A stretch of 64,000 nucleotides of DNA, from NCBI RefSeq assembly GCF_000478195.2, contig NZ_AUZM01000024.1, forward strand, positions 1 through 64,000. Direction: 5' to 3'. The notes beneath the pieces are model-generated. The model worked only from the letters and a program-made list of their open reading frames with translations, ran no database searches and was not told where the DNA came from. Below, one piece after another: positions 51,464 to 60,965 of the stretch (positions are counted from its first letter, which is position 1; every line of letters starts with the position of its first letter). Source of the DNA: Lyngbya aestuarii BL J (GTDB lineage Bacteria; Cyanobacteriota; Cyanobacteriia; Cyanobacteriales; Microcoleaceae). The translations under genes were made by a program, and so were the position numbers.

Positions 51464-52666
51464 TCAACTTTGCTTGAGGCTAAAGAGTAAAAATTGGGGG
51501 GTTTTGTTGTCATCTTCACTCATTAACACTAAACTTTGACCTCCTGAAGCTAAACGTGGCCCTAATGTCATACTGGTGAGAGAATTGACGGATATATTGA
51601 GTGGGTTAAACTCGAATAATAGTTTTTTTCGCATCGGTTGCACTTTCCGCAATTCTCCGCGTAAACTGGCAATTCTGGAGGTATCGGTGGAGTCGCCTGT
51701 AAACACTTGATAAATTTGACCTGAGTTTGATGATCGCTCTAAACTAAGAAAGTAGCCACCTTGATTGAGGGCAACAATATCGACTAACTGAGGAGGTGAG
51801 GTTTCGTCGGCTTCTAAAGGATAAAGATTTTCAGACACCAGAAAAGAAGAGCGATCGGCGATAACATAGTGTAAGATTCGTAGTTTTGTCGCTCCATCTG
51901 TATCAGTATCTTGAACTAATGAGGTTTCAGTTGAGGTAAATAAACGAAAGGGATCTTTTCCACCCGGACTAAAGCCATCGGGTGCAATCGTCATTGATTT
52001 AAACCCAGAGTTTGCAGAGATACCCAGTTGTTGTTTTCCGTCTTCAATGGTGGGAATATAATTCGGCGGAATGGGAATGGTATTGCGAAGTTTTCCAGTT
52101 TCGAGGTCAAATTCTCCAATCAACGGTAAACTCTGATCCTCGACTCTATTTTCGGTAGCGATAAACAGGGAATTTCGCGGTGAAAAGGTGAGACTTTTGG
52201 GATGAGTTGTCGTTAAAGAGAGAGGTTGACCGGATTGATCTTTGAGTTGGGTTTCGTTTTCGATTGTGATCTGATTTAAGGAGGTTTGAGCGGCTGAGGT
52301 TAAATCAAATTTGAGGGTATAAAATCGAGCTAAGTTTTCTTTTTGATCATCGGCTAAAGCGTAGAAATAAATTCCTTCTGCTGTACTCTTATTGTAGCCG
52401 GGAAGTGCGTAAGTAATGCCGGATAGATGACCGATAGAATAATTGTTAAATTGGGTGGGTTGGGTGAGTGAATATTCTCCTAAAAAGTCGAGAGAAAAGT
52501 CGAGAAAGATTCGATCTTCTGCGGAGACTTGAGGTAAGCTACAGGATGTCAGTAGCGTTAACAATATTAAGAGCGATACCACCGACTGAAAAAAGCGTTG
52601 ATACCCTTTTCGCAGTCTAACTTGACCGGATAGCGAACTTGGTTTGATGGTGTTGTGTTCGTTCAC
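51464..52666 (-). CDS. Lipoprotein with esterase-like phytase domain
   Basis: The 400-residue product has a hydrophobic stretch ending LLTLLTSCSLPQ, a lipobox with Cys at about 42, so it should be lipid-anchored. The rest matches the esterase-like activity of phytase family (beta-propeller): FLGEYSLTQPTQFNNYSIGH, LSGITYAL, HPKSLTFSPRNSLFIATENR, GFKSMTIAPDGFS and PLEADETSPPQLVDIVALNQ. Such proteins hydrolyse phosphate esters or act as secreted propellers, and the substrate is unknown. The upstream Arg/Lys-rich segment before the helix makes the start slightly uncertain. Confidence 0.82.
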   Translation of the reverse strand: MNEHNTIKPSSLSGQVRLRKGYQRFFQSVVSLLILLTLLTSCSLPQVSAEDRIFLDFSLDFLGEYSLTQPTQFNNYSIGHLSGITYALPGYNKSTAEGIYFYALADDQKENLARFYTLKFDLTSAAQTSLNQITIENETQLKDQSGQPLSLTTTHPKSLTFSPRNSLFIATENRVEDQSLPLIGEFDLETGKLRNTIPIPPNYIPTIEDGKQQLGISANSGFKSMTIAPDGFSPGGKDPFRLFTSTETSLVQDTDTDGATKLRILHYVIADRSSFLVSENLYPLEADETSPPQLVDIVALNQGGYFLSLERSSNSGQIYQVFTGDSTDTSRIASLRGELRKVQPMRKKLLFEFNPLNISVNSLTSMTLGPRLASGGQSLVLMSEDDNKTPQFLLFSLKQS

Positions 52667-53092
52667 GATGCTTTCCCCAAACTTCTGTGGATTATTATCT
52701 CACGCTTTTGCTGGGGAGAGAGAGTTTTTTTGAGGTGAAAAATGGCTTTCTTTAATAGAAACCCTCTCTCGTCACCTCACCCCATCACATTTTAGTCCGA
52801 CGAACCCTTGCAACCCTAAGCGTTGAGAGAGTTTCTCTCATGCGATCGCATTGAGGATTTTTTGTGGCATTTCCACCTTGTGCTAAGTTCCCGTTTGTGT
52901 CAGAATCTATTGCACGCTAGGCGGTTTGGCTTCTGCAATCAGTCGTGAACAAATTTTCCTTCGTCGCCGTCTTAAAATAGGTTAGAGTATGCCCAAACTT
53001 TACCATAATGATAGTATAAACCATCAAGTTCCTTTTTTTTGTTAAATTTAAAACAATTTTTAGGCTATCAATCTATTATTTGATGCAATGCT
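52667..53092. other. Gap between divergent lipoprotein and TPR genes
   Basis: About 425 bases without a coding frame. It contains a HIP1 octamer near 52,842 and a C-rich stretch of the form CACCTCACCCC. It should hold both promoters; none is clear by eye. Confidence 0.45.
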
Positions 53093-54421
53093 ATGACGGA
53101 TAAATTAACGCGAGTTTTTAGAATTGGATTTGTAACTTTAGTGAGTGTAATTTTAGGGGTAAGTTATGGAAACTTAACTGCTTTTTCTCAAAATGAAAAC
53201 AATCCCCAAGCCGAAGAAAATCCTCAAGTTCTCGATCAATTTTCACCCAATCCCTTAGAAAGTACCGAACCCGATCCCTTATTACCCAATCCTCCAGTTG
53301 TTGGAGATTTACTCAATGAAACACAACAGGAACAACTAGCACCTGAATTAGATAAACTCAACGAAGAAGCATTACTCTTACTCGAACAAAATGATCCATT
53401 TGGTGCATTTAATTTATGGACTCGGGAGTTAAGATTACGGCGTTATTTTGGATTATTACCCGAAATTACTGCTTTACAACGAGTTGGTTTAATTGCCTGG
53501 AATAATAGTCAACGTCTCTATCTTCAGTTTCTTGTCGAACGTTTAGATGAGATTTTACAACAGATCAAATTAGAAGAAACACTTGATCTGGAAGTTTTAG
53601 AAGCATTAGGAACAGCATTTAAAGAAACCCGAGAAAAAGAATTAGCAATTGAAACCTATCAAACTTTGCTTGATTACGCCCGTCAACAAGAAAATCTCAT
53701 CCAAGAAGAACAGGCGTTGAGTGAAATGGGTCAAGTTTATCTAAGTTGGTTAGATTATCAAGCCGCAGCGCAAGTTTATGAGGAATTATTAGAGACACAA
53801 CAACAGATTAAATTGTTACGAACTGAGGGAATTTTACCCCCTCCTCCTCCTCCTCAAGTTAACGCAGAAGGTGAGACGATTAATCAACCCAGTGAAGTTA
53901 AATCTCTGCAAGATTTATCGTTTATTTATGGACAGTTAGAACAACCCTTAAAGTCTATTGCTGCGAAAGAAAGATTAGTGGGTTATTATTCACAATTACA
54001 AAATTTCCAACCCCTTCCCGATTTAAAGTTATCCATTGGTTTAGACTATGAAAAGCTAGGTCAATTACAACAAGCCAGTCAAAACTACCAAGAGGCTTAT
54101 ACGGTTGCGACCACAATTCAACAGCTAGCAAATGCCAGTGATGCTTTAGGAAGATTAGCACGATTATATCGTTCTCAAAATCAAACCCAAACTGCGATTG
54201 AATTATATCAAGCTCAGTTATTAATCGAGCAACAATCCTACAATTTTTATGGTATGATGAATGTATATGATAATATGGGTCAAGTTTATTTTGATCAAAA
54301 AGCATATCAACGTGCTTTAGCCGCCTATCAGCAAGGGTTACAAGTTGCTCAACAGTTAAAATTTCGAGAAGATCACTTTGTTAAACGGATTGAAATTGTT
54401 AATCGACAAATTGCTCCATAA
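53093..54421 (+). CDS. Secreted or periplasmic TPR protein
   Basis: The 442-residue product has a signal-like segment (about 10-32, IGFVTLVSVILGVSYGNLTA), a Pro-rich linker and then TPR-type helical repeats to the end (EREKELAIETYQTLLDYARQ-like units at about 175-245; GQVYFDQKAYQRALAAYQQG at about 395-415). A PPPPPPQ insert divides the repeats. TPR proteins serve as scaffolds; in cyanobacteria similar ones lie near photosystem or transport genes. No partner is suggested by context. Its last 23 bases overlap the 3' end of the pentapeptide-repeat gene on the other strand. Confidence 0.82.
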   Translation: MTDKLTRVFRIGFVTLVSVILGVSYGNLTAFSQNENNPQAEENPQVLDQFSPNPLESTEPDPLLPNPPVVGDLLNETQQEQLAPELDKLNEEALLLLEQNDPFGAFNLWTRELRLRRYFGLLPEITALQRVGLIAWNNSQRLYLQFLVERLDEILQQIKLEETLDLEVLEALGTAFKETREKELAIETYQTLLDYARQQENLIQEEQALSEMGQVYLSWLDYQAAAQVYEELLETQQQIKLLRTEGILPPPPPPQVNAEGETINQPSEVKSLQDLSFIYGQLEQPLKSIAAKERLVGYYSQLQNFQPLPDLKLSIGLDYEKLGQLQQASQNYQEAYTVATTIQQLANASDALGRLARLYRSQNQTQTAIELYQAQLLIEQQSYNFYGMMNVYDNMGQVYFDQKAYQRALAAYQQGLQVAQQLKFREDHFVKRIEIVNRQIAP

Positions 54422-56717
54422 ACGTGTCGCTATCGAGATCAAATTGATCGACTCCTAATTGATGTTTGAGAAGATTCGGTAATCCTGAACAATATTCAAA
54501 CGTGACTCCTTCTAGATTGGCTTGGTTTAAGTGACTTCCAAATAAGTTCGCACCTGTTAAATTTGCATTAGAAAGATTGGCTTGATTTAACTCTGCATGA
54601 CGAATAGAAGTATAGCTCAAATTTGTATTTGAGAGATTTGCATAAATTAAATTAGCCCGAGTTAAATCAGCATGAGATAAGTTAGCATCACTCAAATTAG
54701 CTTGTGTAAAGTTGGTATGACGCAGATAGGTTGAACTCAAGTTTGCCTCTTGTAATTCTGAACTACTGAGGTTCACGCCACTGAGATTAACTTTGATCAA
54801 ATTTGTTTGTTTGAGACTACTACGACTGATATTCGCACGGTAGAGATTTGCACCTCTGAGGTAGGCACTATCGAGGTTGACTTGAGAAAGATTTACCCGT
54901 CTGAGATCAGCATAAGACAAATTGGCACCCCTTAAGTTAACACCACTTAAATTGGCGCCTCGCAAGTTGGCATAACTGAGATTTGCACCCGTTAAATTAG
55001 CCCCTTTGAGGTTAGCGCATTCTAAATTAGCATGAGATAAATTGGCATCACTTAAATTCGCTGAATTTAAACTAGCTGCCATCAAGTTAGCGGTACTTAA
55101 ATTGGCATTTTTTAGGTTAGCATGACCTAATTTTGCACTGGTTAAACTGGCGTGAGTCAGGTTAGCAGATTGAAGATCAGCCCGCCGCAGATCTGTTTTC
55201 ACTAAGCTTGCATCGCTTAAATCTGTATGGTTTAAATTAGCAATTAAAAGTTTAGCTTCGTTTAACGTAGCACCACTGAGATTGGCACTGCTGAGGTTAG
55301 CTAACCGTAAATCGACTTGAATCAAATCCATTCCCTGTAAGTCGGTTTCTCGGAGATTAGCCCCTTTAAGATCGGCATTACTTAAGTTTAGAGATCTCAG
55401 ATTTGCATGGCGAAGATCAGGGCCTTTAAATTGACAAAATAAACGATAGGTGTCTAACTCTGTGCTAGATTCTTCATTGGATAGATTGTTCTCTAAATTG
55501 ACTAAGTGATATTGAACGTTGGTGGTAAATAGGGTAAAAACCAGATTGAAAACTTCCAGAAACTTGATAAAGTGCTGACATTCTTTTTCCTCATAGTTTT
55601 CATAGTATTGAATGAGATTCGCAATACAGCATTCTAAATAGATTTGAGCAGATTTAGAAATTAAAACTATTTTTAATAAGAGAAAAACTAGAGTGAGGTA
55701 GTTTCCCCGTTCAACTAAGAGGAAAAATGGGGTAGAGGGTGATTTGGTGTTTTCAGTTGTCAGGAGTCTGATTAATTGTTTGCAGGTTTTAGAAATATAG
55801 GATTTTGTAACGGTTTTGTAATTATGTTGAGAATCAAATTTTTCGAGTTTATTTTGAAGTTTCTCTCGAATTTGATTCGCTGGATATTGAGAGGAGACAT
55901 GAAGCATTAAGTAGTTGAGAAAACCTTCTTTAAACTCCCGATAATTATAGTTTTGGGTTTGTTCTAAAAAGATATCGGCTTGATGAGCATAACTGAAAAC
56001 GCGCTCAGTTGAGATGGTTTTTTTGATTAAGTTAATCGCTTCGTCTCCCAACTGAGTTGGGTTACTGAGAGTTTGGAGTTGGGTTCCTGGAGATTGGGAA
56101 CGAGCCACATACATCGCGAGATCAAAATTATATTTGTCTTTAATTTGTTTGGCTAAGTTAATCGTAACTTGATGTTGTGCTTGAGACTGACTGCGATTAA
56201 TTTGGGTTGATAGAAGATAGGATTGATAACGGTTTATCCATTGAGATTGCGACTGCAACGCATAGTGACAAATATCTTGATAATCTTGACTTTGCAAAAA
56301 GTTATATGTCCATTTTCTCAGGAGATTAACACTCGGAGAAATTCGTTGTTCTTGATAGTTTGCAGAGTCAATTCGTTTAAATAGAGCTTCAACATATTCT
56401 TGCTTTTTATTAATTGTCCAGTTATTGATTAAAATATAGAAGGATTGTTTGAGTGTTGCAGAAAAGATAGACTGACTTTGATCAATCAGAATACGATTTA
56501 AGGCTTGATTAATAGTTGGATTTTCGGTACAATTCAAATAAACAAAAATTTGTTCAAACTCATCCAGGACTTTCTCGGGAGACCATTGATTAACAATTTG
56601 AATCAAAAATTGACAAATTTCAACTTGTCGCTTCTCGAGTTTAGAATGAAAGTCGCAATTGTGTAAATCCGAGTCTGTCGGAGAAGAAAAGCTTTCCGTT
56701 TTTACTTGATTAATCAT
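54399..56717 (-). CDS. Large pentapeptide-repeat protein with unknown N-terminal domain
   Basis: The 772-residue protein has a helical N-terminal part (about 1-430) with no recognised domain, rich in Gln, Leu and Ile. Then follow about 60 pentapeptide units of the A(N/D)LxX form (about 430-740, LRSLNLSNADLKGANLRETD and onward), which fold as a right-handed quadrilateral beta-helix. No signal peptide is seen. Pentapeptide proteins can mimic DNA or act as scaffolds; the role here is unknown. The start is ATG 56717 (MINQVKTESFSSPTD). It converges on and overlaps the TPR gene by 23 bases. Codon use in the repeats is simple and AT-rich. Confidence 0.88.
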   Translation of the reverse strand: MINQVKTESFSSPTDSDLHNCDFHSKLEKRQVEICQFLIQIVNQWSPEKVLDEFEQIFVYLNCTENPTINQALNRILIDQSQSIFSATLKQSFYILINNWTINKKQEYVEALFKRIDSANYQEQRISPSVNLLRKWTYNFLQSQDYQDICHYALQSQSQWINRYQSYLLSTQINRSQSQAQHQVTINLAKQIKDKYNFDLAMYVARSQSPGTQLQTLSNPTQLGDEAINLIKKTISTERVFSYAHQADIFLEQTQNYNYREFKEGFLNYLMLHVSSQYPANQIREKLQNKLEKFDSQHNYKTVTKSYISKTCKQLIRLLTTENTKSPSTPFFLLVERGNYLTLVFLLLKIVLISKSAQIYLECCIANLIQYYENYEEKECQHFIKFLEVFNLVFTLFTTNVQYHLVNLENNLSNEESSTELDTYRLFCQFKGPDLRHANLRSLNLSNADLKGANLRETDLQGMDLIQVDLRLANLSSANLSGATLNEAKLLIANLNHTDLSDASLVKTDLRRADLQSANLTHASLTSAKLGHANLKNANLSTANLMAASLNSANLSDANLSHANLECANLKGANLTGANLSYANLRGANLSGVNLRGANLSYADLRRVNLSQVNLDSAYLRGANLYRANISRSSLKQTNLIKVNLSGVNLSSSELQEANLSSTYLRHTNFTQANLSDANLSHADLTRANLIYANLSNTNLSYTSIRHAELNQANLSNANLTGANLFGSHLNQANLEGVTFEYCSGLPNLLKHQLGVDQFDLDSDTFMEQFVD

Positions 56718-57068
56718 AGTAGAGACACCCTGGTAGATTGAATATTGATAGATTATTAGTCACCCTAACTCATTCTTTGATAATCAGTATAAGCCAAGTT
56801 TAGCTTTATCCTCTCAAATTTTTTTAATCTTTAAGTTTATTTACTTCAATTCATAATTTAACCGACTCAAATTTAACAATACTTGTACGGTTAGCAAACT
56901 GTTTCTACAATTGTAGAGGAAGTCAACTGTTATCGTAGGCTCATTATGAACATTTGTCTAAGTCGTCTAAAAGAACTTATACTTACTGATATCTATCGCT
57001 AAGTGATTCGAGCTTATGCAGGTTAAGCTTCAGACTTTTTCGAGAGAAGACTCCTCAATTGACTAACT
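56718..57068. other. Gap of about 350 bases, AT-rich
   Basis: No coding frame with protein-like content is visible on either strand. It holds the upstream region of the pentapeptide gene. Confidence 0.45.
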
Positions 57069-57374
57069 TCAAGCTGACAGTTGTCTAAACTTTAGCCCTA
57101 AAATCACATCATTCCACTCTGTTCCCAGGTAACTAATCGTATGGGTAATCCTATTAATACAGTAAAAACCATCAAGTTCCCAATAGCTATCTGCTAATAT
57201 TTTTAACTCATATTCAGTTGCTAGTTGAACATTTAGTTTCAGTTCCCAGTTGATCTCATCAGGATAAACATAAACATCGTCACCTGATTTTTCGATCAGC
57301 AATACCCCTTTGACTTTGCGAATTGCAATATCGGGGGGAATACGGCGTGGATTGTATCCTTGAACAATATTCAT
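57069..57374 (-). CDS. Hypothetical small protein (101 aa)
   Basis: ATG 57374 is supported by GGAGAAGGAGGAAG 8-10 bases upstream. The product starts MNIVQGYNPRRIPPDIAIRK and is beta-rich with aromatic residues (VYVYPDEINWELKLNVQLAT, SYWELDGFYCINRITH). It looks like a small all-beta fold. No signal or membrane segment is present. I do not recognise the family. A fragment with a similar start lies at 58365-58463, so it may have once been duplicated. Confidence 0.55.
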   Translation of the reverse strand: MNIVQGYNPRRIPPDIAIRKVKGVLLIEKSGDDVYVYPDEINWELKLNVQLATEYELKILADSYWELDGFYCINRITHTISYLGTEWNDVILGLKFRQLSA

Positions 57375-58622
57375 AGAAGCTTCCTCCTTCTCCAAATGAG
57401 GTTAGCCAAAGCTCGTTATTAGAGGTTTACATCTTTGTACGAGTGTTACCTCGTAATTTCCGCAAGTATCATCCCCATTCCTGATTTTGTTGATCAGAAG
57501 CTAAAAGCCTCCAGAACAAAAACAGCCTATAACTCAACAGCAGTTAGCGATCAAGCTAGGGGGGTTAAAGGTTAACCTATAGTTTAATGCTTTTGGAAAT
57601 TGAAAACACTAAACATGATTACACATTAATAAACATGATTTGAGGTATAATCATTGATTAAGAACTCAGTTCACAAGGGTTATCGGAAATCAAAAGCTTT
57701 AACGCAAATAGAATAGCACAACTTTAGGTCTTGTCACCAAGCTGAATGACCAACAATCACAACAGCCGTTGTAGGGTAAACCCGAAGGGCAGAGTACCGA
57801 CGACTTCTATTTCTGTGCTTAAACTATTTTAACAAAACTTTTTATCCATGATCAAACACTTTTCTGGATTTATTTGTCAAGATAGAAAATCTGTAAATTT
57901 AACTTTAACCCTCACTCTCTCGATCAACTCTCAGTGACTCAATCGTCTACTGGTATACAGAAATCTGAGAGAACTTTTAGACTGTTATTATTTCTCCTGA
58001 GATAAAAATTAGTATCGCTTCAACTGTGATAACAATCATCTGATCATTTCCCGGAAATTAGGCAACAGAGTGACAATAGTATTCAATCGCTAAAAATACT
58101 TTCTGTGTTGTCAAAGAAACAATATCGTTTACTTTAATCTACAATCTAATCAAAAATTCTGCGATTCCCCAATTTTATTTTAGCTCTAATCAGGTCAAAC
58201 TCTACTGGGAAATCGCCCCACGTTTTTGAATTAATCCCCTATCTTTCTAACATTTTCAAAGCTTGAAAAGCCAGAAAGAAAAACCCAACCGATCCCAAAA
58301 TCGTGAGAACGGGTTCAACGAGACGTGGTGTAAACAGTTCACCCATGTGATTATTTATCCTCAAATGATTATTTTTCAGAAAGGATACAGAATTCCCCCT
58401 ATCAATAAAATCAAAGGAGTTCTCAACCTAGATTATCCGTCTAAAGGCGGTTATCAGTGTTAATCCTCTCTATTCAATTATTTACGGTAATTCTGGCTTT
58501 CGTCAAGCTAGAGGTTCGCCAGGAACTCTCAGACGAGAAGTTAGAGAAAAGATATAAATTTTCTAACAACCACTCCAAAGGTGCTAAAACGAGGTAGAAG
58601 TATTCAGAGAAAAAAAATAGAT
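57375..58622. other. 1.25-kb AT-rich gap with one small frame
   Basis: The region is strongly AT-rich with no intact gene recognised. A 32-codon frame at 58365-58463 resembles the start of the gene at 57069 and is listed separately. No hairpin of note, repeat or RNA gene is visible. Confidence 0.4.
58365..58463 (+). pseudogene. Possible fragment of a 57069-type gene
   Basis: The frame reads MIIFQKGYRIPPINKIKGVL and ends after 32 codons. It shares the pattern of QxGY, RIPP, IxKxKGVL with the start of the 101-residue protein at 57069. A truncated second copy in opposite orientation fits, but the match is short. Confidence 0.3.
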
Positions 58623-59066
58623 ATGAGGTTTGAGACTCTTAAACAAGAAGCTTGCTATGAAAAAGTTGAACGCTGGATGCGGGAACTTTACGGTAAGTTT
58701 CCCTGTCCGAAAAATGAAGTTCCGGGACTGACTTTATTTATGGGTTCTGCTCAAGTAGAAGTTTTAGTTTCTCCTTGGGGGAAAGATGATTCTATCATCA
58801 CCACTCGCTCTTACGTGGTGACAGGCGCAGAACTTACACCCGATTTAATGCGGTTTCTATTACGAGAAAATCACAATATGCGCTTTGGGGCTTTTGGAGT
58901 TGATGAACAGGGCGATATCGTATTTGAGCATACCATTGTGGGTTCAACTTGTGATAAACCTGAACTCGAAGCTTCTGTCAATGCAGTGTTAGAAATTGCG
59001 GATGATTACGATGATAAAATTGCTGAACGATGGGGAGGAAAACGAGCATTAGATCGCTTAGGTTAG
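58623..59066 (+). CDS. YbjN domain-containing protein
   Basis: The 147-residue product from ATG 58623 (MRFETLKQEACYEKVERWMR) matches the YbjN/type III secretion chaperone-like fold: an N-terminal helix, central beta-strands (TLFMGSAQVEVLVSPWGKDD) and MRFLLRENHNMRFGAFGVDE followed by VFEHTIVGSTCD. Upstream ATG-like codons would add a Lys/Arg-rich extension that lacks a ribosome binding site. In cyanobacteria such proteins are abundant and probably bind partner proteins. The function here is unknown. Confidence 0.82.
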   Translation: MRFETLKQEACYEKVERWMRELYGKFPCPKNEVPGLTLFMGSAQVEVLVSPWGKDDSIITTRSYVVTGAELTPDLMRFLLRENHNMRFGAFGVDEQGDIVFEHTIVGSTCDKPELEASVNAVLEIADDYDDKIAERWGGKRALDRLG

Positions 59067-59087
59067 TGACTATTATGGATCAATAAT

Positions 59088-59906
59088 TTAACGGTTTGTA
59101 TCAATTAACTCCTGAATTGTTGCTAAAGATAATCCGGTGACTTGCATGACTTGTTCTTGAGTCATTCCCTGTTGTAACAGAGTACGAGCAGCTTGATTGA
59201 GTTGAGACTCGACTTGTTCTGCTCGTTGGAATTCCTGTTCTGCTCTTTGATGTGCTTGTTCTGCTCTTTGGAATTCTTGTTCTGCAATTTCTTGAGGAAG
59301 CAGAAATAACTCTCCGTCTAAATCAGCCCATCGTAACCAAGTCGCTTCAATCCCTTGATATTCACCAAACCAACGAACTAAACTCAATCCTAAAGCTTGA
59401 CTAACGAGTTGATTTTGGGGATTGAAGTCAATCGGTTGAAAAACGCCTTGTTGTAGAGAAAAACCTGCTAGATCTTCTGGGTTAAATGGATCAAACCAAA
59501 AATATTCAGAAACCCGTAAACGATCTTGATAAATGTATTTTTTTTCAGTTTTATCGAGTTCTGCGGTACTCTCAGAAAGTAACTCAATCACAACATCTGG
59601 GGCTTTTCCTTCCTCCCACACCACCCAACTCCGACGTTCTTTTTTAGGAACACCTAACACGGCAAAAAAATCAGGCCCGCGAAAGTCTTTATTTCGGACT
59701 TGTTCTAAGCTATAATAAACAAACATATTCCCCCCAACAAACCCATCGGAACGCGAAGCCATCCAAGGTTGCAAGGTATTGATCAGGATTTCCATTTGAA
59801 ATTGATGACGTTGGCTTTCCATCGGTTCTCCATCATCGTAGGGGAGTTCTTCCTGAGTTGGAGGAAGGCTTGTTAGATAGGGAGTTATGGGAGTCGTTTC
59901 AGACAT
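59088..59906 (-). CDS. Uma2 family endonuclease-like protein
   Basis: The 272-residue product has the Uma2/DUF820 (PD-(D/E)XK-like) core: FVGGNMFVYYSLEQVRNKDF, GPDFFAVLGVPKKER, WEEGKAPDVVIELLSESTAE and YQDRLRVSEYFWFDP. Asp and Glu/Lys residues for catalysis are at PDFFAV and DVVIELLS. The C-terminal 70 residues are a Gln/Glu-rich coiled coil (QRAEQ units repeated) ending in a helix-turn-helix-like element (MTQEQVMQVTGLSLATIQEL). It is an intact member; the copy at 37483 is dead. Function of the family is not settled. Confidence 0.88.
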   Translation of the reverse strand: MSETTPITPYLTSLPPTQEELPYDDGEPMESQRHQFQMEILINTLQPWMASRSDGFVGGNMFVYYSLEQVRNKDFRGPDFFAVLGVPKKERRSWVVWEEGKAPDVVIELLSESTAELDKTEKKYIYQDRLRVSEYFWFDPFNPEDLAGFSLQQGVFQPIDFNPQNQLVSQALGLSLVRWFGEYQGIEATWLRWADLDGELFLLPQEIAEQEFQRAEQAHQRAEQEFQRAEQVESQLNQAARTLLQQGMTQEQVMQVTGLSLATIQELIDTNR

Positions 59907-60030
59907 AGGAATTTAATTCAGAGTCAGTTTCAACATGATCCTTTGAAAACAACTTAACATCAAAAAAGCGATCACCTAACTCAATTATAATTGATAGCGA
60001 TCGCGATCAGATCTAGATAAGTTTGATAGT

Positions 60031-60882
60031 CTAAGGAATGCTAAAATTAGCCATAAGAGGATAGTGATCCGAAAATCCCTCTTTTTCTTTTTGACAAACC
60101 TGATTTTGAACGAACAAAATATCAGATTCACAGGGCCACTTCTTTGCCATCTGAGAGACAAAAACATAATCTAAAATACTGGCATATTTAGGATCGCATT
60201 GAGTTCCCGTGAGCGGACAAGAATTCGTTTTTAAACAATTCGGCTTAATCCAAGTCATCACATCTTTTCTTACGAAAAGATCAAAAGCCTTATTTCCCTT
60301 TTTTTTATCCAAATCAAAATCAAAGTTATAATCTCCAACTGCAATCACAGGCAAAGATTGTGCGGCTGCCCAGTCTCGTAAATTTTCCGCTTGTTGGTTG
60401 CGTTTACTCTCACTTCCTCGGTTAAAATGATTAACCGTAAATAAAAACTCTTGACCCGTCGGTAAAAACTTAAAATGAGCCACTAATGGCGATCGCGAAC
60501 CGCCAATATTATCGAGTTCTTCACGCTCAAGAAGATCAAGTTTATTTTGATTGTAGATAATCTGCAACTTATCGAGGCTTCCTGTCGTTCCAAAGATCGA
60601 CTTAAAATCCGATCCCGGAACAGCAACCGCCTCCGTAAAAATATCCGCTGCTGCTTGATCAGCAACTTCCGATAGTCCCCACAAATCAGCCCCCACAATT
60701 TCACGAATATCCTCAGCCACTAAATGAGGATCAGTATCGTCAAGATCATCAGATTCGACATTATAGCTGATAATAGATAGAGGTTCAGCACTCGCGGGGA
60801 AAGCCGGAGCGATCGCCACAAACATGACCAGTAAAATCAGACCGAAGCCCCAGAAAATGGACTGAATTCTAGATTTCATCAC
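60031..60882 (-). CDS. Secreted endonuclease/exonuclease/phosphatase (EEP) protein
   Basis: The 283-residue product has a signal peptide (about 1-32, ending FPASAEP), then the EEP fold: SIISYNVESDDLDDTD, GADLWGLSEVADQAAADIFT with the metal-binding Glu, FLFTVNHFNRGSESKRN, AVGDYNFDFDLD and the final GFSDHYPLMANFS. The SDH motif and Asn/His residues of the two-metal site are complete. It should be periplasmic or extracellular and cleave phosphodiester bonds. It is divergent from the hydrolase gene at 60966; their short gap must hold both promoters. Confidence 0.88.
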   Translation of the reverse strand: MMKSRIQSIFWGFGLILLVMFVAIAPAFPASAEPLSIISYNVESDDLDDTDPHLVAEDIREIVGADLWGLSEVADQAAADIFTEAVAVPGSDFKSIFGTTGSLDKLQIIYNQNKLDLLEREELDNIGGSRSPLVAHFKFLPTGQEFLFTVNHFNRGSESKRNQQAENLRDWAAAQSLPVIAVGDYNFDFDLDKKKGNKAFDLFVRKDVMTWIKPNCLKTNSCPLTGTQCDPKYASILDYVFVSQMAKKWPCESDILFVQNQVCQKEKEGFSDHYPLMANFSIP

Positions 60883-60965
60883 AATACCTGTAAATTAGAT
60901 CAAGTTCTGTCAGCTTGGCAATACTGACACCAATATACGCAATATCGCCGCCCAAGGAGTGACTC

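Noticed and set aside
58263-58463. 66-codon gene from TTG 58263
   Set aside because: No ribosome binding site, and the first half is not protein-like; only the last 32 codons resemble a neighbouring gene and are kept as a fragment.
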